Below, in pieces: positions 21,934 through 29,430 of a DNA stretch of 39,028 nt; the stretch's first letter is position 1, and every line of letters begins with the position of its first letter. The stretch is taken from the IMG/VR virus record IMGVR_UViG_3300046753_000530, positions 1 to 39,028 of that record; one strand, given 5' to 3'. The position numbers and the translations under genes are program-made. Source of the stretch: a virus. A model generated the notes under the pieces. The model had not been told where the DNA came from, did not search any database, and saw nothing but the letters and a program-made list of their open reading frames with translations.

Positions 21934-22509
21934 ATGTCCGTAATTTTTCCTGGTAACTACGTAGCTCACCTGAACGCTTATCGCGATCAAGGTGTGGCCG
22001 CCCTTCCTGGCGTTGAGTTCTATCAACTCCGTGGTCTGGCATATGTGACCGAAGACCAAACCGGTGGCGGTACCCTGACTCTGGAGATTCCTTCTCCCGA
22101 TCTGCGCCAAGACGACAAGCCCCGTCTGGATAAGCCCTTCGTGCTTCCCGCTGATGGCTGCACCGTCTACCGCACCGCTATCAACGTGCAGAACCTCGAA
22201 GCTTCTGGCACCGATACCGTGTCTGTCTCTGGTCTGAGCACCACCTCCGGTACCCAGGCTTCCCTGGCTGCTGCTGATGGTGTGTTCGACGAAGCTGGTG
22301 CTTCTACCGTCTTCGACGGCTTCAACACCATGTCTGCTGAGACCGGTTCCGTGACCATCAGTGCTGCCTACTCTGGCGCCCTGACGATCGTTAACCCTGA
22401 CGACCAAGCCATCGTGATGGTGGAAGTCTGCTTCTTCGTTGACGCTCCTGGTCCCGAAGCCGACGACTACAACCTGTCCTATAAGGTTGAAGCTGGTCAA
22501 GGCTATTGA
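21934..22509 (+). CDS. Abundant virion protein, probable capsid-associated protein
   Basis: This 191-residue protein is Thr/Ser/Ala/Val-rich and beta-strand-prone (VTEDQTGGGTLTLEIPSPDL, GSVTISAAYSGALTIVNPDD). It ends in an acidic, Tyr-rich tail. Codon use is as strongly C-biased as in the capsid gene, an AGGAG site precedes it, and a strong terminator follows. Capsid and this gene therefore form a two-gene high-expression unit. A head decoration protein, or a tail or neck tube-like protein, are the main options. No family is recognised. Confidence 0.6.
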   Translation: MSVIFPGNYVAHLNAYRDQGVAALPGVEFYQLRGLAYVTEDQTGGGTLTLEIPSPDLRQDDKPRLDKPFVLPADGCTVYRTAINVQNLEASGTDTVSVSGLSTTSGTQASLAAADGVFDEAGASTVFDGFNTMSAETGSVTISAAYSGALTIVNPDDQAIVMVEVCFFVDAPGPEADDYNLSYKVEAGQGY

Positions 22510-22534
22510 TCTAGTCGTTCATATAACAGAAATG

Positions 22535-22560
22535 GGGGCTTAATTAGCCCCTATTTTTTT
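22535..22560 (+). terminator. Rho-independent terminator of the capsid unit
   Basis: GGGGCT and AGCCCC form a perfect 6-bp stem around TAATT, followed by TA and seven T residues. It lies 25 bases after the stop of the gene at 21934 and just before the next promoter. Confidence 0.9.
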
Positions 22561-22563
22561 GTC

Positions 22564-22569
22564 TATAAT
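22564..22569 (+). promoter_or_regulatory. -10-like TATAAT promoter
   Basis: TATAATA begins 29 bases before the ATG at 22593 and directly follows the terminator's T-run. Confidence 0.65.
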
Positions 22570-22592
22570 AATGAAGTGAGCATTACCCCAAT

Positions 22593-23024
22593 ATGAGTAA
22601 TTTATTCCAAGATACGAAGACCGGTAAGTTAGTCGAATTCATCCATAAGCATGACAAAGAGTATGCGATGGTTCGTGACGCTAGCGGTAATATCACCTAT
22701 GTGACCCTTGATCAACTCGTTCCTTACAGCAAAGAAAAGGGACGTCTTGCAAAAGTCGCGGCACCACAAATCCAACCAGAACCGGAAGAGCAAGCCCCTG
22801 CTTCTGTTGTCCCGATTGAAGACACCCGTCTCAATCTCAACACTGCACCTCCTGAGCAGATTGCAAAGCGCCTGCCTGGTGTTGGTTATGCCACAGCTAA
22901 GCGCATCGTTGAACTGCGTATGTCACTCTCAGGTGAGCGCTTTAGCAACCTCAAGCAACTTGAAAACATTCCCCGCGTTAACTGGGAACAGTTGATTGAG
23001 GAAGACCTTATCTTCATTAGTTAA
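22593..23024 (+). CDS. Helix-hairpin-helix protein in the head-completion cluster
   Basis: This 143-residue protein has an N-terminal half that looks like a small beta barrel (TGKLVEFIHKHDKEYAMVRD, NITYVTLDQLVPYS). An acidic Pro-rich linker follows. The C-terminal part is a ComEA-like double helix-hairpin-helix with LNLNTAPPEQIAKRLPGVGY, ATAKRIVELR and FSNLKQLENIPRVNWEQL. HhH motifs bind DNA backbone without sequence preference. In a block of head-completion genes it could contact packaged DNA at the head vertex or act as a head-tail adaptor. Its domain is clear but its phage role is not. Confidence 0.75.
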   Translation: MSNLFQDTKTGKLVEFIHKHDKEYAMVRDASGNITYVTLDQLVPYSKEKGRLAKVAAPQIQPEPEEQAPASVVPIEDTRLNLNTAPPEQIAKRLPGVGYATAKRIVELRMSLSGERFSNLKQLENIPRVNWEQLIEEDLIFIS

Positions 23025-23026
23025 AC

Positions 23027-23036
23027 TAGATATAGT
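23027..23036 (+). promoter_or_regulatory. Weak -10-like TAGATATAGT
   Basis: Overlapping TAGATA and TATAGT lie 25 and 21 bases before the ATG at 23052, closer than usual and only partly matching the recurrent motif. Confidence 0.25.
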
Positions 23037-23051
23037 GCTACTAGTAAGATA

Positions 23052-23453
23052 ATGCTGACGCCACAAGAAGCTTTACTTTTTCAAGCAGTTAAGGACGAGC
23101 AAGCACGTCAAGAAGCTGCTGACACTGCACTATCTTTAGGTGCAATTGGTGGTGCCGGTATTGGAGTAGTTGGTGGTCAAGTACCACACATGATTGGTAA
23201 AGGTATTAATAAAATGCGGGGGCGTAAGGCTCCAGTATTTAAACCTGGACCTCGGATGGCTGGTGGTCTGACAGGAGCAATCCTAGGTGGAGCTCTTGGT
23301 GCAGGTAGTGCTGCTCTGATGAAGCAGGAATCGCAGGCTGCCCAACTGCTTGGCAAGTTGCAAGCACAAGGTGGACAGCTGTCGAAGATAGATGAGCAGC
23401 TACTGTCACAGCTGCTTGGTGATATTTATCAGAATCCTTCGCAGTTGATGTAA
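23052..23453 (+). CDS. Small Gly-zipper membrane protein, virion candidate
   Basis: This 133-residue protein has two hydrophobic Gly/Ala segments. The first is at about 27-50 (LSLGAIGGAGIGVVGGQVPH) and the second at about 72-92 (MAGGLTGAILGGALGAGSAA). They are joined by a very basic loop (KMRGRKAPVFKPGPR), with a Gln-rich helical C-terminus. Two GxxxG-rich helices with a basic loop are typical of proteins inserted in membranes. Like the proteins at 4878-7817 it may be ejected into the host envelope. Its stop overlaps the start of the next gene (TAATGG). Confidence 0.6.
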   Translation: MLTPQEALLFQAVKDEQARQEAADTALSLGAIGGAGIGVVGGQVPHMIGKGINKMRGRKAPVFKPGPRMAGGLTGAILGGALGAGSAALMKQESQAAQLLGKLQAQGGQLSKIDEQLLSQLLGDIYQNPSQLM

Positions 23454-23950
23454 TGGAACTAGACGAGAATCTCAAATCGAAGACTCGATTTCACCTTGGC
23501 TATAACGCAGGTGCACAGCTGCCTGCAGGTGATAGAGCAAGGCTAGAAGAAGCGATGGCACTCATCCCTGATGAGTACTGGTATAACCAGATCGTCTATC
23601 ACCTGAAGCGCTGCGATAACGCATGGCAAGTCTCTGCCTACTTCCCAGATGACATTCTCGATCCAGAAGGTTCTGGCATCGTGAACTTCTCACGTCAAGA
23701 GGTTCTGTCTGGTGACGTGCAGAGAACAATCAGTACATCAGATCCACTGAAGGGGGATGAATATTTCCGTGAAATCTATCTTAGAGAATGTGATCGACTG
23801 GCTGAGAGTCTGTATGTTGCCAACTATCGTCGTCCTGAAGTACGGCGGTATGCGTTTGATCGTGCCGGTAGTGAGTTTATTATGGCTATTCCTGGTCCTG
23901 CCGACACTGCTGTGGGGTCACGGATGACACTACATACACACTGGCGATAA
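23453..23950 (+). CDS. Probable head-completion or connector protein
   Basis: This 165-residue soluble protein has a mixed helix/strand pattern and several conserved-looking aromatic and charged stretches (FHLGYNAGAQLPAGDRARLE, YWYNQIVYHLKRCDNAWQVS). It is translationally coupled to the Gly-zipper gene before it. Size and location between capsid and tail genes fit a neck or connector protein, but no family motif is recognised. Confidence 0.5.
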   Translation: MELDENLKSKTRFHLGYNAGAQLPAGDRARLEEAMALIPDEYWYNQIVYHLKRCDNAWQVSAYFPDDILDPEGSGIVNFSRQEVLSGDVQRTISTSDPLKGDEYFREIYLRECDRLAESLYVANYRRPEVRRYAFDRAGSEFIMAIPGPADTAVGSRMTLHTHWR

Positions 23951-23953
23951 TAG

Positions 23954-23959
23954 TAGAAT
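23954..23959 (+). promoter_or_regulatory. -10-like TAGAAT promoter
   Basis: TAGTAGAATAG (hexamer at 23954) begins 32 bases before the ATG at 23986. The same TAGTAGAATA string occurs at 18170 and 37761. Confidence 0.65.
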
Positions 23960-23985
23960 AGTTTTAGGAATCATCAGTATTAATC

Positions 23986-24432
23986 ATGCATCCAGTTTCA
24001 ACACATGGTGCTCACAAAATTACGATGAATAGTGCTGAAGCGGATTACGAACAACGCAAGAAGCAAGCCATGGCGCAGGCTGATGGTAATTCATTTGTAA
24101 CTGGAGCAAGACAGGCAGGGCAATTCGTAGGAGATGACATACGTGCTAGCCGTACTCAGATGGGTGCAGTTCGCATGATGCCTCAGGAATTGATTGAAGG
24201 AGCAGAAAGCAACTTCAAACATATCCCTTCTTCAGCAAACGTTCCTCTGAACAATCCTGAAGGAACCACAGGCAACGTCGAGCTTGGGACTTCAGCAACT
24301 AAGAGTCCTTCGAAGGATCCTTCTCAGTTCCAGACTCAAGCACTTGAAGATAAGCTCGGCATGTATGCCAAAGCAGTCAGTAATGCTGGCTATAGCTTGA
24401 ACGATCGTTACCGCAGTGGGAGTCTGAACTAA
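23986..24432 (+). CDS. Small hydrophilic virion-cluster protein
   Basis: This 148-residue protein is rich in Ser, Ala, Gln and Asn, mostly disordered, with a short helix around SAEADYEQRKKQAMAQADG. It has no hydrophobic segment and no recognisable domain. It overlaps the next gene by one base (TAATG) and begins a four-gene run to 27331. A minor structural or assembly protein is inferred from position. Confidence 0.5.
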   Translation: MHPVSTHGAHKITMNSAEADYEQRKKQAMAQADGNSFVTGARQAGQFVGDDIRASRTQMGAVRMMPQELIEGAESNFKHIPSSANVPLNNPEGTTGNVELGTSATKSPSKDPSQFQTQALEDKLGMYAKAVSNAGYSLNDRYRSGSLN

Positions 24433-24989
24433 TGGCTAATAAGAAAGAAAATGCGATGAAGATGGACCCTCAGCGGTTCCAGATTGCAAAGAACATGTCC
24501 GTCGTGCCTGGTGGTCCGATGAACAACAGCCCTCAAAACATAGAGAGTATTGGACGACAAAGTGCATCGTTGGATGGCATGACGTCTAACCCCTACAACG
24601 ACGCCAGGATGTCACTGCCTCAGATGGGTGCAGACATCCTGAACCCGATGAATGTGAACTCCTCAGGACTGCAACAGAACATGCCTGTGGGTCAACGTCT
24701 GAATTCACAGGATCCCTACGGTATGCAGAAGCAGCCCTCAGCAAACGTAGAGGAGCCGATGGAAGGCATGCGTCTTGGTCAAACTGCACAGAGCAAGGGA
24801 CTCTTCACTAGTCAGTTCATGGGTCCTGTAGGCAATCAGACCCTGATGCCTGGTGCTATGGATCCGACGCTCCCTGCTAACCGTCCGTTCTTGCAGACGT
24901 CGCAAGAGCTTGGCATGGCTCCTGATGCAGGTGGAATGATCCCTGGATCCACTCCTCGAAAAAACCCAAAGAAAAAAGGTAAGAAGTAA
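24432..24989 (+). CDS. Met/Pro/Asn-rich virion-cluster protein
   Basis: This 185-residue protein is unusually rich in Met, Pro, Asn, Gln and Gly, probably disordered, with a very basic C-terminus (KNPKKKGKK). It contains PYNDARM, resembling PYNNARM in the protein at 17344. It is coupled by TAATG overlaps to both neighbours. Composition suggests an extended internal or linker protein. The family is unknown. Confidence 0.5.
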   Translation: MANKKENAMKMDPQRFQIAKNMSVVPGGPMNNSPQNIESIGRQSASLDGMTSNPYNDARMSLPQMGADILNPMNVNSSGLQQNMPVGQRLNSQDPYGMQKQPSANVEEPMEGMRLGQTAQSKGLFTSQFMGPVGNQTLMPGAMDPTLPANRPFLQTSQELGMAPDAGGMIPGSTPRKNPKKKGKK

Positions 24990-25489
24990 TGGCAACTACA
25001 GCAACTAATAAGCAACCCCTTCTAGTTGATCGCGTATTTCATAACGTCATCAAAACAGACCAGCTGTCATCTAACGATGCAACCTCAGTCAACGTTGCAG
25101 GTACCAACTCCTCATCAGTTGTCCTGAACTGCGTTGGTAGTGACGGTGCTGTGATCGAAGACTTGTATGCAATCTCCCGTAGTGGTACGACTACATATAC
25201 AGCTCTGTTCTATTTCAGCAGTGCAACTGATTACTTGCGTTCTGATGAAGCAACGTATGTCGGTTCGATCGAATCTACAACGACGATTGGTCAGATCACA
25301 TCTTCAACCAGTCTTCCGAAGGTTCTAGCACCTGTGCCTCATGTAGCAGATGCAGATAGCAGTAACCAATTCCGAGCGCTCTATGTGCCCAAAGGCAGGG
25401 TCTTGTGGGTAACTCTGCAGCTAGATCAGCCTGTGAATGCTGACGCAAACACCCTGCCTATCGTTGGTGCGCAGGGCGGATTCTATTGA
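24989..25489 (+). CDS. Probable virion protein, beta-rich
   Basis: This 166-residue, Thr/Ser/Val/Ala-rich protein is predicted to be mostly beta strands (SVVLNCVGSDGAVIEDLYAI, YVPKGRVLWVTLQLDQPV). It has no catalytic motif. It directly precedes the 612-residue SWIM-finger gene by 3 bases. A tail, neck or decoration subunit is plausible; the sequence alone does not separate these. Confidence 0.5.
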   Translation: MATTATNKQPLLVDRVFHNVIKTDQLSSNDATSVNVAGTNSSSVVLNCVGSDGAVIEDLYAISRSGTTTYTALFYFSSATDYLRSDEATYVGSIESTTTIGQITSSTSLPKVLAPVPHVADADSSNQFRALYVPKGRVLWVTLQLDQPVNADANTLPIVGAQGGFY

Positions 25490-25492
25490 TCC

Positions 25493-27331
25493 ATGCCTAG
25501 GAAGCAGAACGGCTGGAACAATCCAGTTGATGCAACCTTCAAGAAGTTTGGTACGGACCCAAAGCAGAAAGGTGCTGCGGGTTCATATCCATCGTTTAGA
25601 CAGTACGGAAGCACAATCACCAGAACTGCTATTGAGCAGTGGGATTTAGATAGTACTTGGGCCAGGTGGCGCAAGGGGATGGAGTACTACTATCAGGCTG
25701 CTTGGTTGCCTCTGCTTACAGAGAATCCAAACTACGATTACTCGTTACCAGATCAGAGAGATCCAACAAAGCCGAACTACAACCCACGTTTTGTTACGCA
25801 GCAACTAAACACAATCCTGTATCAAGGAACGATTGTTGAAATTCCAGTCACGTTTGAAGGTTACAGATTTGCGACAAAGAATGCTGATAGCAAGACACAC
25901 TACGTTCTTAAGAGAACAATCGATAACAACGTAGAACTAGGATATATCGCAGCTATATACAACAATCGAAATCAATACAAAGAGAACTATGCAAACAAGG
26001 AACTGTGGATTGAGGTTGTAGCAGGTAGAAATATAAACAGCGACTATGCGCTTGTTAGGTCTGAAGGTGACAGGATTTCTGATGGAGAAGTATCGGCAAA
26101 CATTCTGAAGGTCCTCACATCTAATGAAAGACCTGCTATGTACACAGGTAAGAGTAGAGAGAAGGATTGCTCAATTCAGTTAGAAGTACCAAGCTTGGAT
26201 ATCCTGGCAACAGACTTTGTTGACAAGAATGGTATAGATGCACTGGTTGGAAACGTAGTCTATGTCAGAGATTTCTATGTCCAGCAACCTATTGATGCAA
26301 GTGAGGTCTTTACAGACTTCCCACGCTTCATGCAAGTGGATTCTCTTGTCAAGCAATCAAATGTATCGGTTGAGATTCTCGATGCAGGTGCAACCAACCT
26401 GCCTCCATCCCTGCTGGATATCAGCAATCTTGAGAAGATCTATGAAACTAATGCAGGTGAAACAACACTGACAGCAACGCACTTCTTTAGAAAGGAAGAT
26501 TATCAAAGATACTTTGGTATCCAGTATCTGACAGCAGAGGTGATGCAGAGCGAGGTAGATACGATCGCTTTCCCGATCATGCCGTTCATCATTCTTGGTG
26601 TACGAATAAATCAAGCAAACGGTAAGGTCGTTATTGAATCAGAACCATTCCAATCATCGATTCAACTATTCACTCCACCTGAAGCACAGCGTGTGGTGAT
26701 CCTGTCTGATTCAAGCTTTACACGTCAATCACCAGATGTTGATAGTAATGGGAACTATAACCATCAGGCACCAACTCCAGGTGAGCCTCTCTGGGAGAAG
26801 CTAGACATCGGTATCAATCCATGGATGGATGAGACGTTCATAGCAGGATCACGATTGTTCTACGGAGATATCTATAGCTGTAGCTGCCCTGCCTACTTAC
26901 ATGCAAAGATACGGCAACCTGAAGTCGTAGATGAAGAGGGCAATCTGATCAACAGACAGGCACGTATACCTCTGCCTACTTCTCAAAGTCAGAATACATA
27001 TGACGGAACAGGTACGTTTAAGGTGTCCGGTATTATCCAGTCATGGGCTACTGAGAAGTACAAGCGAGACTTTAAGATCTGCAAGCACACAGTTGCTGCT
27101 ATGTTCATCAACAAGATTCGTGTGATGGAACCCAACACACTTCCTAGCTATGAGACACGATTAAAGTTTGAAGAAAACCTGCGTGCAGACATCGATGAGG
27201 TGTCGCAGGAATTCGGTGAAATGCTTAGGAGATCTGAAGTTACAACGATTGAATTGATCTATGCGTTGTCCGAAGCACTGAACATGGATGATATCGAACT
27301 CGGATACCTTATGCAGAACGCAAACTTCTAA
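25493..27331 (+). CDS. Large tail-cluster protein with SWIM-type zinc finger
   Basis: This 612-residue protein has aromatic-rich N-terminal residues (DSTWARWRKGMEYYYQAAWL), a long mixed central part, and a SWIM-like metal site near the C-terminus. Cys463-Ser-Cys465 (YSCSCPAY) pairs with Cys530-Lys-His532 (CKHTV), the CxC...CxH pattern of SWIM fingers, which bind zinc and usually DNA or protein. A final helical part (about 550-612) follows. It lies between the neck-like genes and the tail fibres. It may be a tail hub or ejection-gate component, perhaps touching DNA. Size and position are clear; the SWIM call rests on four ligands and local sequence. Confidence 0.65.
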   Translation: MPRKQNGWNNPVDATFKKFGTDPKQKGAAGSYPSFRQYGSTITRTAIEQWDLDSTWARWRKGMEYYYQAAWLPLLTENPNYDYSLPDQRDPTKPNYNPRFVTQQLNTILYQGTIVEIPVTFEGYRFATKNADSKTHYVLKRTIDNNVELGYIAAIYNNRNQYKENYANKELWIEVVAGRNINSDYALVRSEGDRISDGEVSANILKVLTSNERPAMYTGKSREKDCSIQLEVPSLDILATDFVDKNGIDALVGNVVYVRDFYVQQPIDASEVFTDFPRFMQVDSLVKQSNVSVEILDAGATNLPPSLLDISNLEKIYETNAGETTLTATHFFRKEDYQRYFGIQYLTAEVMQSEVDTIAFPIMPFIILGVRINQANGKVVIESEPFQSSIQLFTPPEAQRVVILSDSSFTRQSPDVDSNGNYNHQAPTPGEPLWEKLDIGINPWMDETFIAGSRLFYGDIYSCSCPAYLHAKIRQPEVVDEEGNLINRQARIPLPTSQSQNTYDGTGTFKVSGIIQSWATEKYKRDFKICKHTVAAMFINKIRVMEPNTLPSYETRLKFEENLRADIDEVSQEFGEMLRRSEVTTIELIYALSEALNMDDIELGYLMQNANF

Positions 27332-27336
27332 AACTA

Positions 27337-27342
27337 TACAAT
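27337..27342 (+). promoter_or_regulatory. -10-like TACAAT promoter
   Basis: TACAATAGAAGTAG begins 30 bases before the GTG at 27367. This supports the GTG as the true start. Confidence 0.65.
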
Positions 27343-27366
27343 AGAAGTAGTGTTTTAAGTACCGGC

Positions 27367-29175
27367 GTGGCTAACTATAACAACTTTAACGACAACTACG
27401 CTGGCATTATCACTGCCTTTCAAAAGGTAAGAAAGGATGCCGGCGAGTCTCAAAAGTTTTATCAGCCTAACTATCAAGGAATCATCGAAGCGATTCTAGA
27501 TATGAACAAGTCGTGGTCTGGTACCACGCCTGGTGATTTTCCTCCTGGATGGAATCCTGTATACGACGATGAAGGGAATGTAATTGGTGGTAGTTGGCAG
27601 CCTGGTTATGAGCCAGCTCAAGGAAACTTGTGGTTCGACGAACGTCAAGGGCGTTTGATGGTTTACCTGGATGATGCTTACTATCAGGCAAACGGAGCCG
27701 ACGTTCTAACCAAAGTTCAAGTTAGTCAACCTGCACCAGATGTACCAGGTGCTCTTTGGTACAACCCAGACACAAATGATCTGTACATTTTTGACGGAAC
27801 GATTTGGGTGCTCGTTTCATCGACAAGTGTCAGCACGCTGACCTTGCCGCTGTCAAACCCAACAGAGGGTGGTTCAGAAGATGCACGTGTGCTGCCTGAT
27901 AGCAGTGGACTGCAAACTCAAGCAGACTATAACCAGTGGATCTTTGGAGCACTTTCAGCACTCGACGAAAACCTGGGCGGTAATGCAGATGTAGTTATTT
28001 CTCCAACACCGCCGACAGAAGCAGAAGAGGGTGACCTTTGGTATTCATCACGAGATCTAGAGCTGCTAATTCACTATGACAGCTACTGGGTACCCGCAAC
28101 CTTACCGTTGGCATTAGACAGTGATCCAAACTTCTTAGAACTAGTAGCTGATTTTGAAGACAGTAATGCTGCTTTTACATATCAGCTAGATGCCGTAAAT
28201 ACCAGGATCACCTCATTACAAAATGAGGAACTCAGAAGCTATGACCTAAGTATTGATAATGAGCTCCTCGGCATTAAGTTGACTGATGACCTAGGCGCAT
28301 CAGAAACTGTACCGCTCGGAGGTACGGGTGGTATTTCAGTAAATGATGTAAATGGAGTAATTACAGTTGATGGTTCAAGCCTTGAAACTGCAATACAGAA
28401 TATATTTAATGACTACACTACAGCTCAGCAGCGATCCGAACTAAATGCAACTGATCTAATTCAATCTCAAAGGATCTCTGCATTAGAAAATGCCAGTCAT
28501 GTTTCAGTAAACGAATTTACTCAGCTATCTACAACAGTCGCTAACTTGCCTACGCAAGCTGACCTTGCAACAAAGCTTTCGACTACAGGAGGTGAGCTGA
28601 CTGGTGAGTTGCAAATGAATAACTTCCGTATTGGCGATCTGGGACCTGCACTACATGCAAACGATGCAGTTAGAAATACTGAATTTCAATCGTTTAAGCA
28701 AGAAGTAGCAAGTAACTACATACCAATATCAAACCCTGTATTTAATGGATTGGTTGTAGAGCGAGATGATATGGGCGTAGCAGGTATCAAAATTACAGGA
28801 GGTGCTGCTGGTGGTTGCAAAGCAATCGAGATTAATACCAATAGGTATACAGGTACTAACGCGACTTTTGGGCAAACGGCAAATCCTGGCGAGGTTGCAT
28901 GGCAGTTTGGCGGCGATGAAAACTTTAGTTGGATACACGAGACAACTGGAAAACAGTTGCGTATTGACAAAGATGAAGTTGTTGCAGCTAAATTGACGAT
29001 AGGTTTATTTAGCAAAGACGTTAACGGTAACGATGTTATTACGAATAAAATAGATGTGAAAGAGCAGCTGATTGCACTACAAACAGCACTTCAGGGTGTT
29101 CGTTCTGCTCTTAGTAATTCAACGTCGTTTGAAGAATTCAAAACGGCTGTACTGACCCCCCTGATTGGTATTTAA
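27367..29175 (+). CDS. Tail fibre or baseplate-proximal fibre protein
   Basis: This 602-residue protein contains modules I know from marine cyanophage fibres. GNLWFDERQGRLMVYLDDAY (about 85-105) and PGALWYNPDTNDLYIFDGTIW repeat a 'value / window' strand pattern, with a third, weaker copy EEGDLWYSSRDLELLIHYD. The middle (about 255-400) is helical with heptads (LNATDLIQSQRISALENASH). The C-terminus is a beta-rich tip followed by a final helix. Trimeric phage fibres have this build. The start is GTG at 30 bases from its promoter, and the stop overlaps the next ATG. It probably attaches the fibre set to the tail. Confidence 0.7.
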   Translation: MANYNNFNDNYAGIITAFQKVRKDAGESQKFYQPNYQGIIEAILDMNKSWSGTTPGDFPPGWNPVYDDEGNVIGGSWQPGYEPAQGNLWFDERQGRLMVYLDDAYYQANGADVLTKVQVSQPAPDVPGALWYNPDTNDLYIFDGTIWVLVSSTSVSTLTLPLSNPTEGGSEDARVLPDSSGLQTQADYNQWIFGALSALDENLGGNADVVISPTPPTEAEEGDLWYSSRDLELLIHYDSYWVPATLPLALDSDPNFLELVADFEDSNAAFTYQLDAVNTRITSLQNEELRSYDLSIDNELLGIKLTDDLGASETVPLGGTGGISVNDVNGVITVDGSSLETAIQNIFNDYTTAQQRSELNATDLIQSQRISALENASHVSVNEFTQLSTTVANLPTQADLATKLSTTGGELTGELQMNNFRIGDLGPALHANDAVRNTEFQSFKQEVASNYIPISNPVFNGLVVERDDMGVAGIKITGGAAGGCKAIEINTNRYTGTNATFGQTANPGEVAWQFGGDENFSWIHETTGKQLRIDKDEVVAAKLTIGLFSKDVNGNDVITNKIDVKEQLIALQTALQGVRSALSNSTSFEEFKTAVLTPLIGI

Positions 29176-29429
29176 TGATGACCGCTTTCAATTTTCCCGA
29201 CCCTCAAGTTGAAGACGGTGCGGAAGTAACTAATCCTGTCACAGGAATTACCTACCGATATCAATTAAATCAGAATCGTTGGTTTGCAATTAAAACTGAT
29301 TTATCGAACGATGTTATGTGGGATAAGCAGGATGCTTTGACAGCATTAGCTCAAGCCCAGCAAGATATAATAGAACTAAAGTCTAAAGTTAATACTTTAG
29401 AACTCACATCATTCCTTATTTTGGAGTAA
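29175..29429 (+). CDS. Small fibre-associated protein
   Basis: This 84-residue protein starts FNFPDPQVEDGAEV and has TGITYRYQLNQNRWFA, a short strand module. A heptad-patterned coiled coil follows (AQQDIIELKSKVNTLELTSF). The opening resembles the small protein at 37793 (INFPVATADGQVF, TGVVYTYVG). Both look like one-module fibre adaptors. It is coupled to the upstream fibre gene (TAATGATG) and ends one base before the next start. Confidence 0.6.
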   Translation: MMTAFNFPDPQVEDGAEVTNPVTGITYRYQLNQNRWFAIKTDLSNDVMWDKQDALTALAQAQQDIIELKSKVNTLELTSFLILE

Positions 29430-29430
29430 T

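Noticed and set aside
21159-22500. Leftward frames of 200 and 190 residues opposite the capsid and following gene
   Set aside because: Strong codon bias in genes with few rare codons opens long antisense frames. No start signal supports them.
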